Of a stretch of DNA of 35,701 nt, positions 20,199-27,783 are shown piece after piece. The stretch's first letter is position 1; every line of letters starts with the position of its first letter. Source of the stretch: a virus. The stretch is from the IMG/VR virus record IMGVR_UViG_3300027861_002235, positions 1 through 35,701 of that record; one strand, 5' to 3'. The translations under genes were made by a program, and so were the position numbers. The notes under the pieces were generated by a model that saw only the letters and a list, made by a program, of their open reading frames with translations, had not been told where the DNA came from and made no database searches.

Positions 20199-20676
20199 AG
20201 AAGTTAACATTAATCTTGGGAGTGGCAGATTGATAATTAAAGGCTACATCAATATAGATAAAACACAGATCATTGACGGTAGAGGCAATAAAACTGTAGA
20301 CATTTTATTGGATATTGAAAAAGAAAAATTACCATTTGAGGATAATTCAGTAGACAGAATAAAAGTTGATAATGTGCTAGAACATGTAGATGAATTAGAA
20401 TTTGTCTTAAATGAGTGTCATAGAGTATTAAAAAAAGACGGAGTGATAACTGGTATTGTTCCAAAAGCTGGAACTGAATTGGATTTCTCTGATCCAACAC
20501 ATAAAAGGCATTTCACTAGAAGAACATTCAGTTATTTTACAGGAGAGAGTCTTTCACATAAAGATAAACCAGCTCATCCTAAGTATGCTGATTATGGATT
20601 CAAGCCTTGGATTCAAAATGATCTTCAAATACAAGAAAATGATCTAATACACTTTATAATGTCACCTAGAAAATAA
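20191..20676 (+). CDS. Class I SAM methyltransferase, 161 aa
   Basis: Motif I is degenerate but visible as NINLGSGRLIIKGYINID. The middle has LPFEDNSVDRIKVDNVLEHV, then LNECHRVLKKDGVITGIVP, the Methyltransf_11-type segment seen in sugar and lipid methyltransferases near polysaccharide clusters. A His-rich FSDPTHKRHFTRRTF follows. It is short for the fold but otherwise intact. It is probably coupled with the next methyltransferase (10 bases on). The substrate is unknown. Confidence 0.8.
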   Translation: MNKEVNINLGSGRLIIKGYINIDKTQIIDGRGNKTVDILLDIEKEKLPFEDNSVDRIKVDNVLEHVDELEFVLNECHRVLKKDGVITGIVPKAGTELDFSDPTHKRHFTRRTFSYFTGESLSHKDKPAHPKYADYGFKPWIQNDLQIQENDLIHFIMSPRK

Positions 20677-20686
20677 ATTTAAAAAT

Positions 20687-21238
20687 ATGTTAAACAATAA
20701 AGAATTTTACGAAAGTATAATGCCAATAGAGCAAAAAATAGTTGATTACTATAAGTCTTTATGTCATGAGAATAAATTTGAAAATGTTTTAGAAATTGGA
20801 AGTGGTTGGGGATTATTTACTAGAAGCGTAATGGAGGGTTGCGATGCAAAGATAACCACAATAGATAAAATAAATGACTTAGAGACTTTTCAAAAAAATA
20901 CAGCAGGATATGAAAAAAGAATAAAGCGAGTGATTGGATCATCTAGTGAAAAATTGCCTGGACTAATATCATTGGGAAATAAATATGATTTAATCTATGT
21001 AGATGGTGATCACGGATATGATGGAGTCGTAGAGGATTTAGAGAAAGTAAAAAAATTAATATTACCGAATACTATTATTATATTAGATGATGTTTTTCAT
21101 AAAAATAATTGGAAACCATATAAAGATGGATTTGATTATGGAGTAGCTAAGGCAATGTGGGAATTTGTTAATGAGAATAATTTTAGTAAGGTAGAGATTA
21201 TTAACATAGGACATGGAGTAGTTAAAATTAATATTTAA
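20687..21238 (+). CDS. Class I SAM methyltransferase, Methyltransf_24-like, 183 aa
   Basis: ENVLEIGSGWGLFTRSVME is the SAM loop. A late YDLIYVDGDHGYDGVVEDL and IIILDDVFHKNNW segment matches Methyltransf_24 and cephalosporin-hydroxylase-like proteins, in which the DGDH motif lies near the active site. Such enzymes often occur in glycan clusters. It lies between another methyltransferase and a sulfotransferase-like gene. The exact substrate cannot be given. Confidence 0.8.
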   Translation: MLNNKEFYESIMPIEQKIVDYYKSLCHENKFENVLEIGSGWGLFTRSVMEGCDAKITTIDKINDLETFQKNTAGYEKRIKRVIGSSSEKLPGLISLGNKYDLIYVDGDHGYDGVVEDLEKVKKLILPNTIIILDDVFHKNNWKPYKDGFDYGVAKAMWEFVNENNFSKVEIINIGHGVVKINI

Positions 21239-21243
21239 TCTAT

Positions 21244-21846
21244 ATGAGAGTCGTACTAATTACACAACAAGGGAGTGGAAGTAATCTATTAAGGAGTTTG
21301 CTTAATAGTCATTCTGATATATTTTTCGCAAATGAAATTCTTACAAAGTCAGAAGAATATCAAAATTATCAAAAGAAATATTCTATTGATGCTCCTAAAA
21401 AATATATAAATAATTTCTTTAATAAAGATAGACCTGAAAAAGTAATTGGATTTGATTTAAAATATAACAATATATCTCCAGAGCCTCAGATATTAGATTA
21501 TTTAAAAGAAAATAAAGATATTGTAGTTATCCATTTATATAGATGTAAAGGTAGAACTTTTATGAGAGATATGAATGAAAAGAATAAAGCGACTTTATCC
21601 TATGGACAATTTCAAGAACATTTAAAATGGATGAATAAATGGCAAGAGTTAATTGAAAAAGAATTCAATATTGAGGGTAGAAAATATATACGTATTAATT
21701 ACGAGGAAATGACTAGGGGTTATGAGATAGAAGAATTACCTCATTATCTAAATGAAGAGTTATGTAAATTCTTAAAAGTAGACAATGTTAAATTAACTAA
21801 GTCTAAAGAACAGGTTAGAGAGAATAAACTTAAAATGAGATATTAA
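21244..21846 (+). CDS. Sulfotransferase-like protein
   Basis: 200 residues. QQGSGSNLLRSLLNSHSDIF at residues ~8-27 is the PAPS phosphosulfate loop seen in carbohydrate sulfotransferases and Stf0-type proteins. DIVVIHLYRCKGRTFMRDM near residue 100 resembles the 3'-phosphate-binding segment, with Arg in place of the usual Arg-Asn pair. KYIRINYEEM follows, as in the family. It may sulfate a sugar built by the neighbouring enzymes, using host PAPS. The call rests on two motifs; a kinase-like P-loop is less likely. Confidence 0.65.
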   Translation: MRVVLITQQGSGSNLLRSLLNSHSDIFFANEILTKSEEYQNYQKKYSIDAPKKYINNFFNKDRPEKVIGFDLKYNNISPEPQILDYLKENKDIVVIHLYRCKGRTFMRDMNEKNKATLSYGQFQEHLKWMNKWQELIEKEFNIEGRKYIRINYEEMTRGYEIEELPHYLNEELCKFLKVDNVKLTKSKEQVRENKLKMRY

Positions 21847-21865
21847 TAAAATAAGAATATAATCT

Positions 21866-23491
21866 ATGAAAATTCTATTAGTGCCTGACGTTCCAAATTG
21901 GGCTATTGGACAGTTGGCTAATAAAAAAGTAAAATACAATCCTCATCTTGATATAAAAATACATTGCGTACACCCAAGAGATGCAGGTGAAAAATCAAAA
22001 CAAAAAGAATTTATAGATATAGTAAATAGTTTTGACCCAGATATAATTCACTTTGAATATTTTAGAAGTTGTAGTCAATTACTAGATGCTTTACCAGAAT
22101 TGAAATCAAGGAAAATACTTTTAACTCATCACAACCAAAAAGATAGAGCATTAGGAACAATGGATTGGTTTCAAAATGGAGTTGATTATATTTCATGTTT
22201 TACTAATAAATGTAAAGAGAAATTAGTTGATAAATATGGTCAACCTGAAAAATTTATCAAAGTTATTAATCATGGAATTGATCTAGGTGAATTTGAATAT
22301 TCAGATAAAGAACCAGAAGAAAAAACAGTAGGATATGTTGGTAGAATTGTTCCGTGGAAAGGATTAAAAGAAATAGCAAGAGCATGTAAGGAGTTAGGAT
22401 ATAAAGTACAATTTATGGGAAAGCAAGATAAGATTGGATATTGGAAAGAGATATTAGACGAAGGGTTAGAAGATGTAATAGACATGAGTTTTTATGATGT
22501 GCCTGATGAGGAGAGAAAAGAAGCTTATAATAATATGACTATTTATTGCGGTAATAGTGAAGATGGTTTAGAAGAAGGTCCATTGGGATATTTAGAAGCT
22601 ATGGCATCAGGAGTTCCAGTTGTTACAACATTATCAGGAGTCGCAAGAGATATAGCAAGAGACGGGGAAAATGCTTCAGTTGTTCCATTTAATGATTATG
22701 AAAAATTAAAAGAATCTATTAAGACATTAATGGAGGACGAAGGATTGAGAAAGAAATTAAGAAAAGGTGGTTGGGAAACTGTTAAAAATATGTCAGATGA
22801 AAGAATGGCGTATCAATACAGTAATCTTTATTATGAAATAAATGGACAAGGGCAAGACTTAGCATCCATTATTTTACCTTTCACTTCTAGCAGAATAATG
22901 CAAGTAAATGACTTATTAGGAGCTATTGAAAAACAAAGTTATGAAAATATTGAAGTCATACTAGCAAATGATAGTAGCGAAGACTTGAGTGAGATGATAG
23001 ACACATGGCGAAAAACCTATAAAATGCCCCTTAAATACGTTAGAACTAACAATGATGGCTATGGACTCGCACAAGCCAGAAATATGGCTTCTATCGAAGC
23101 TGAGGGCGAATATCTAGTGTTCTTAGATAGTAGATTAAAGCCAGAAGAAGATGTAGTTGAAATGTTCGTTAATTCATTGGCTTCAAGTGGTTCAAAAGTT
23201 TGGATATTTGGAGAAAAAGGGGGAAAGAAAGCAACGTTCGTTGAAAATTTTAGTGCAGTCAGAAGAGAAGATTATTTTACCTTTGGAATGTGTAATGAGC
23301 GAATAGATGGATATGGAGGAATGAGTCAAGATATTAGAACAAGATGGGGTAATCAAGGTGGATCATTTGTTTATGCAGAAGACATAACTTGTGAGCAAAT
23401 TAAAAAAGCAAGTAAGGATAGCAAAAGGAGAAAGGAAATATCAGACATGAAACTTAAACTTTATAAAATGTATAAAAATGATGCAAGGTAA
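21866..23491 (+). CDS. GT4-GT2 fused glycosyltransferase
   Basis: 541 residues. Residues 1 to about 325 are a GT-B enzyme: NHGIDLGEFEYS, then VGYVGRIVPWKGLKE and the donor motif EEGPLGYLEAMASGVPVVTT. Residues ~332-480 are a GT-A family 2 domain: ASIILPFTSSRIMQV, VILANDSSEDLSEM and LAQARNMASIEAEGEYLVFL. The metal motif reads DSR near residue 421 where GT2 enzymes normally have a D-x-D, so the second domain may be inactive or altered. It could build a disaccharide in one protein. It shares its operon with methyl- and sulfotransferases. Confidence 0.8.
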   Translation: MKILLVPDVPNWAIGQLANKKVKYNPHLDIKIHCVHPRDAGEKSKQKEFIDIVNSFDPDIIHFEYFRSCSQLLDALPELKSRKILLTHHNQKDRALGTMDWFQNGVDYISCFTNKCKEKLVDKYGQPEKFIKVINHGIDLGEFEYSDKEPEEKTVGYVGRIVPWKGLKEIARACKELGYKVQFMGKQDKIGYWKEILDEGLEDVIDMSFYDVPDEERKEAYNNMTIYCGNSEDGLEEGPLGYLEAMASGVPVVTTLSGVARDIARDGENASVVPFNDYEKLKESIKTLMEDEGLRKKLRKGGWETVKNMSDERMAYQYSNLYYEINGQGQDLASIILPFTSSRIMQVNDLLGAIEKQSYENIEVILANDSSEDLSEMIDTWRKTYKMPLKYVRTNNDGYGLAQARNMASIEAEGEYLVFLDSRLKPEEDVVEMFVNSLASSGSKVWIFGEKGGKKATFVENFSAVRREDYFTFGMCNERIDGYGGMSQDIRTRWGNQGGSFVYAEDITCEQIKKASKDSKRRKEISDMKLKLYKMYKNDAR

Positions 23492-23523
23492 TAATTGATA
23501 ATAAAAGAATTAAATAAAAATGT

Positions 23524-24573
23524 ATGAATAAAACAAGAATATTTAATCATGTATGGCATTTAGGTCATCAGTACAGCTTAGCTCAAATTCCCGATACTGA
23601 ATTATATTGGCTAAACACTCCAAGAAGAACTTTCAGTTCAATGCCTAGAGGTCCATTAGAGAATTACAAAAACTTTAAAGAGTATGTTCCTTATTATGAG
23701 TCTGGAAAATATGACGTAGCAATTCTTCACTTAGATCAACAATGCTTAGAAGAGCAATTATGGGATAGAGGTAAAGGAAGTTTATTTAAAGAATTGAATG
23801 AAGTTGTAACTGATATTCCAAAGATCGTTATAATGCACGGTACTCCTTATTATCCTGAAATGTTTGGTTGTGATATTAAAAAGGAAAATTATGAAGCACT
23901 TGGGATGGAGGAAGGAAGTATTGGAATGAGTAGCGAATTAATAAATAAATTCAAAGAAGCAGTTAAAGATTGTGATAAGATTATTTTTAATAGCCATACA
24001 GCTCAAAGACAATGGGGATTCGCAAAAGATCCAAGAGCTAAAACAATTATTCATGGGCTAGATGAAAACGAATGGTTTGATTTACCTAAAGAGCCAAGAG
24101 TAGTTACAATGATTAGCCCAGGTGGATTAGATTTATATTATGATAGAACTTTCTTAAAGGCAGTAAAAGAAGAATTGGCTGAAAGAGGAATAGAACATTG
24201 TCATATTACAGTTGATCAAAGATTTAGTAATTGGGATGAGTACAGAACTTTTCTTGGTTCAAGTCTACTTTATTTTAATCCAACAAGGGAAAGTCCAATG
24301 CCTAGAAGTAGAACAGAAGCAATGCTTTCTGGTTGCTGTGTTATCACTACTTTAAATCAAGATGCAGAAACATTTATTGAAGATGGTGTTAATGGCTATA
24401 AGGCAGTAAGAAATCCACAATACATTGCTGATCTAGTAGAAGGTCTTATTAATAATTATAAAAAAGCCGTTGAAATTGGGCAAAAAGGAAAAGAAACTGC
24501 TTTGAAATTGTTTAACCATGATAGATATATGAAAGACTGGAGAGAGACAATAGATGAAGTATTAAATAAATAA
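23524..24573 (+). CDS. Glycosyltransferase, GT-B type, 349 aa
   Basis: The N-domain starts RIFNHVWHLGHQYSLAQIPD and has IPKIVIMHGTPYYPE. The C-domain has SSLLYFNPTRESPMPRSRTE, then AMLSGCCVITTLNQDAETFI and EDGVNGYK, the GT4-like donor site with Glu in RTEAML. It resembles phage- and bacteria-encoded GT-B proteins of unknown acceptor. Intact length supports activity. It is the third glycosyltransferase-like gene in the region. Confidence 0.8.
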   Translation: MNKTRIFNHVWHLGHQYSLAQIPDTELYWLNTPRRTFSSMPRGPLENYKNFKEYVPYYESGKYDVAILHLDQQCLEEQLWDRGKGSLFKELNEVVTDIPKIVIMHGTPYYPEMFGCDIKKENYEALGMEEGSIGMSSELINKFKEAVKDCDKIIFNSHTAQRQWGFAKDPRAKTIIHGLDENEWFDLPKEPRVVTMISPGGLDLYYDRTFLKAVKEELAERGIEHCHITVDQRFSNWDEYRTFLGSSLLYFNPTRESPMPRSRTEAMLSGCCVITTLNQDAETFIEDGVNGYKAVRNPQYIADLVEGLINNYKKAVEIGQKGKETALKLFNHDRYMKDWRETIDEVLNK

Positions 24574-24581
24574 TTTAAAAT

Positions 24582-24731
24582 ATGTTAAATAGAAAAGATT
24601 ACACTACATTAATATCATTATTGAAATCGCTTAAAGCATCTGAAGCAATAGATTGGAATGAAGAATATGAATCAATGGTGGATAAATTAGCAAATTGTAA
24701 AATTGAATTAATCAAAAAAGATAATCAATAA
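24582..24731 (+). CDS. Unknown 49-aa helical protein
   Basis: ATG 24582 (AAATATG), 8 bases after the previous stop. 49 residues in two short helices (RKDYTTLISLLKSLKASEA; EYESMVDKLANCKIELIK). The compact helical hairpin resembles small phage proteins that bind others; no family is recognised. The next gene begins 10 bases later. Confidence 0.55.
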   Translation: MLNRKDYTTLISLLKSLKASEAIDWNEEYESMVDKLANCKIELIKKDNQ

Positions 24732-24741
24732 ATTAAATTAT

Positions 24742-25614
24742 ATGAGTAAAAAAATTGGAATTCAAACTTTTGAAAAATTTGAAGGAAGAAAAGGAATTGG
24801 CAGTAGTCGAATAAGAGCAAGGTGGATTGCTAATCATTGGGAAGATGCTGAAATTTATAAGAGTGGTCAAAAATACGATATAATGATTTATCAGAAATGT
24901 TATTGGATAGATCATGCAAAAAATTTCGATGGAATAAAGATATTGGATTTATGTGATCCAGATTGGCTACATTGGGCTTATAGAGTAAAAGAAATGATTG
25001 ACTTATGTGATGCAGTTACAACTAGCACTGAAGCATTAGCTGAGTCTATAAGAAAGTTTACAGATAAACCAGTAGTATGTATTCCAGATAGACTTGATTT
25101 AGATGAGTTTAAAAATAAGAAAATACATTGTGGTAGAGCGAAGACAGCATTATGGTATGGCTATTCTAACAATGCTACCCTACTTTATCCTGTTATTAAT
25201 TATTTAATTAAACATAATTTAAATTTAATAGTTTTATCTGATAAGCAAGTACAGATACAAAGAGATCAAGCAGAGAAAATTAAAGTAGATTTTTATAAAT
25301 ATAATGAAGAGACTGCTAATAATAATATTATCAAAGGTGACTTCGTTATTAATCCGAAAAGTAAGAGTGGGAAATGGAAGTACAAAAGTAACAATAAAAC
25401 AATAACAGCATTAGCATTAGGAGTTCCTGTAGTTGAAACACCTAAAGATATAGAAAGATTTTTAGATCCAGATGAAAGAAATAAAGAAATTAATGACAAG
25501 ACGGAAAACATAAGGAAGGAATATGATGTTAAAAATAGTATTAAACAATATAATGATTTAATAGATGAAATTAAAAAATCTAAAAAAATTAATACTGAGG
25601 AAAATCCTAGTTAG
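24742..25614 (+). CDS. Glycosyltransferase-like protein, 290 aa
   Basis: A GT-B-like fold by pattern: GIGSSRIRARWIANHW at the N-terminus, KILDLCDPDWLHW, then DAVTTSTEALAESIRKF, which is the usual second-strand segment of GT-B N-domains. CIPDRLDLDEFKN is the inter-domain loop, and TITALALGVPVVETPKDIER is the donor-side segment. No E-x7-E motif is clear, so the donor site is divergent. It ends the sugar cluster. The next gene overlaps only if its upstream start at 25565 is used. Confidence 0.7.
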   Translation: MSKKIGIQTFEKFEGRKGIGSSRIRARWIANHWEDAEIYKSGQKYDIMIYQKCYWIDHAKNFDGIKILDLCDPDWLHWAYRVKEMIDLCDAVTTSTEALAESIRKFTDKPVVCIPDRLDLDEFKNKKIHCGRAKTALWYGYSNNATLLYPVINYLIKHNLNLIVLSDKQVQIQRDQAEKIKVDFYKYNEETANNNIIKGDFVINPKSKSGKWKYKSNNKTITALALGVPVVETPKDIERFLDPDERNKEINDKTENIRKEYDVKNSIKQYNDLIDEIKKSKKINTEENPS

Positions 25615-25657
25615 CAATAAATTAATATTATTTAATCAACTTATTAAATACTTCAAA

Positions 25658-25843
25658 ATGCCTAAAGATATTTTTATCTGGCATTGTGCAAGAGGCAGGT
25701 GTGGTGCGATCATAACAAAGACGAATAAACCTTTTCTTGATGATAAAATTTATTGGTGTAAAAGATGTAATACAAAATTTACTCAAAGAGAAGTTTTAAA
25801 ACATAATAAAAAAAACATATTAAGATTTGTGAACTCATTATAA
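25658..25843 (+). CDS. Zinc-ribbon protein, 61 aa
   Basis: I prefer ATG 25658 over 25565, which would overlap the glycosyltransferase by 50 bases. The 61 residues contain HCARGRCGAII, then YWCKRCNTKFTQ, a four-Cys zinc ribbon with spacing C-x4-C and C-x2-C, and a basic tail. It may bind DNA or RNA. It ends 1 base before the promoter-like site at 25845. Confidence 0.55.
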   Translation: MPKDIFIWHCARGRCGAIITKTNKPFLDDKIYWCKRCNTKFTQREVLKHNKKNILRFVNSL

Positions 25844-25844
25844 T

Positions 25845-25873
25845 TTGCATTTATTTTACAAAAATGCTATAGT
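25845..25873 (+). promoter_or_regulatory. Sigma70-like promoter of a short leader unit
   Basis: TTGCAT (25845-25850), a 17-base spacer, then TATAGT (25868-25873). The predicted start is near 25880 and the unit ends at the terminator at 25935-25996. Confidence 0.45.
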
Positions 25874-25879
25874 GATAAT

Positions 25880-25996
25880 AACATTTCAATATTTGGTGGA
25901 AATTCCTCTAGCTTCTACGGGACTAGAAGAGAACAAGTACCAAAGCTTACGAGCTGAATACTATATATTCAGTTTACAAGCTTTGGTACTTTTTTT
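25880..25996 (+). ncRNA. Candidate small RNA or attenuator leader before the head operon
   Basis: About 115 bases between a promoter-like site and a strong terminator, with no ORF of note. It contains the hairpin CTTCTA-CGGGAC-TAGAAG and, further on, the terminator stem. It could be a stand-alone small RNA or a leader whose read-through controls the head genes starting at 26023. Coordinates of the 5' end are estimated from the promoter. Confidence 0.5.
25935..25996 (+). terminator. Strong rho-independent terminator
   Basis: AAGTACCAAAGCTT (25935-25948) pairs perfectly over 14 bp with AAGCTTTGGTACTT (25978-25991), followed by a T run to 25996. The loop holds its own 7-bp hairpin (25954-25960 with 25966-25972). 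Confidence 0.85.
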
Positions 25997-26022
25997 ATTA
26001 TAAATGCTAATATTAGTGAAAT

Positions 26023-27783
26023 ATGGGACTCAAAAATAAAATCAAAAATATATTCGGAGGTAAGAAAGCACAAAGTAGCACCAAAAGAAAAAACCCAACA
26101 GGGTATGAAGTTGCAAGTTATGGAGAGTATGCTTTGTCCACAGGTAGCAAGGCTAATTATTTAGAAGCTATGAAAGGATGGGTCTTCGCTTGTGTAAATG
26201 CAATCTCGGATGAAGTCGGAAGCATCCAATTAAAACTATATAAAAAAGAAAGTAATGGTGACATTGTTGAAGTTACTGACCATAAAGCACTTGATGTGCT
26301 ATATAAAGTAAATAACTTTACTACAAAATTTGACCATTTTTGGCTAACTCAAGCCTATTTAGAATTAGCTGGTGAATCTCCTTGGTTTGTTGAAAAGGAT
26401 AAAGATAATGAACCATCAGCAATTTACTTTTTGAGACCTGATAAAATAACACCTGTACCTGATAAGGATCAGGTTATTTCTGGTTATAAATATAGAATAG
26501 ATTCAAAAAATGAGATTACTTTAAATGTTGATGAAGTAATATTTTTAAAAAATCCTAATCCTGCTAATCCTTTTAGAGGTAAGGGTACACTAGAAAATGC
26601 ACTTTTAACATATGATATTGATGAGAGTGCTGAATTATGGAACTTTAAATTCTTCAAAAACTCTGCTAGACCTGACATGATTATGACTATTAAAGATATG
26701 GAGAGTTTAGAGCCAGAACAACAAGATAAATTAAAAAAGAGTATCAGGGAAGCTCACCAAGGACTAGATAAGAGCCATAATTTAATGGTTCTTTTTGGCG
26801 ATATGTTATTGGAGAAATTTGGAACAAGTCATACTGATATGGACTTCATGAATCAACAAGGTTTTACTAGGGACAAGCTATTATCAATTTTTAGAGTGCC
26901 TAAGAGTGTTATAGCATTAACTGAAGGAGTAAACTTTGCAAGTTCTAAGACGAGTATATATACTTTCAGCAGATTTACAATAAAACCTAAAATGGAAAGA
27001 ATTATTCAGCAATTAAATGAATTTTATTTGCCGATGTTTAATGATACTGAGAATATGTTCCTCGATTATGAAAGTCCAGTTCCAGAAGATATGGAAGAAA
27101 AATTAAAAATACAAGAAACAGGAGTAAAAAATGGTTGGTTGACCATAAATGAGGTTAGAAGTCAAGAAGGGCTTGAACCATTGGAAGGATTTGATGTTCC
27201 TTATATGCCATTAAATCTATATCCAGTTGGAGGTGATACTCTACCAGAGATGCCACCTGAAGGAGAGGAAGAGCCAAGTAAAGAAGAGGCAGAGCCTAAA
27301 GAAGCTGATGAGAAAACAAAGAAAGTCAAAAAGAAAGGATACCACAATATAGAAAGATTGCGACAGATGAAAGCTAGAAATATGACTTACTTCAATCTCG
27401 AAGATAAGATCAAGGAGGTTGAAGCGAATATAAAGAAAAAAATAAATGAAGAAATTACTAAAAGTAAAAAAAATAAAAAGAAAATTGATTCAAAAGAACT
27501 TGAATTAATAAAGAAAAAGATTAAAGAAGAAGCTGGACTTGATAAGGTTAAGGAATCAAAGAAGAGAGAAGAGAAGATAAAAATAGTTATTATTAAGGAT
27601 GATAGATTAAAGAAAGAGTACACGGAGAAGATGAAAAAAATAGATGAAAGATTAAAACATGTTAAAAAACTTGAAGGTGATAAGATAATTGAAAAGAAAA
27701 GTGCGGTAGAAGAAACTAAAAAGTTACGTGAATTGAGGAGAAAATTAATTTCAGATTATAATTCTAGACAAAATGAAAGCTAA
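26023..27783 (+). CDS. Portal protein, HK97-like, with long C-terminal extension
   Basis: 586 residues. The core (1 to ~400) has GWVFACVNAISDEVGSIQLK, WFVEKDKDNEPSAIYFLRPD, FRGKGTLENALLTYD and FRVPKSVIALTEGVNFASSK, the usual run of HK97-type portals, which form the dodecameric DNA channel at one capsid vertex. Residues 405-586 are a Glu/Pro linker followed by about 150 residues of Lys/Glu-rich helix, not part of the standard ~420-residue portal. This tail may be an extra coiled coil inside the capsid or a scaffold contact. It overlaps the gp7-like gene by 11 bases. Confidence 0.9.
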   Translation: MGLKNKIKNIFGGKKAQSSTKRKNPTGYEVASYGEYALSTGSKANYLEAMKGWVFACVNAISDEVGSIQLKLYKKESNGDIVEVTDHKALDVLYKVNNFTTKFDHFWLTQAYLELAGESPWFVEKDKDNEPSAIYFLRPDKITPVPDKDQVISGYKYRIDSKNEITLNVDEVIFLKNPNPANPFRGKGTLENALLTYDIDESAELWNFKFFKNSARPDMIMTIKDMESLEPEQQDKLKKSIREAHQGLDKSHNLMVLFGDMLLEKFGTSHTDMDFMNQQGFTRDKLLSIFRVPKSVIALTEGVNFASSKTSIYTFSRFTIKPKMERIIQQLNEFYLPMFNDTENMFLDYESPVPEDMEEKLKIQETGVKNGWLTINEVRSQEGLEPLEGFDVPYMPLNLYPVGGDTLPEMPPEGEEEPSKEEAEPKEADEKTKKVKKKGYHNIERLRQMKARNMTYFNLEDKIKEVEANIKKKINEEITKSKKNKKKIDSKELELIKKKIKEEAGLDKVKESKKREEKIKIVIIKDDRLKKEYTEKMKKIDERLKHVKKLEGDKIIEKKSAVEETKKLRELRRKLISDYNSRQNES

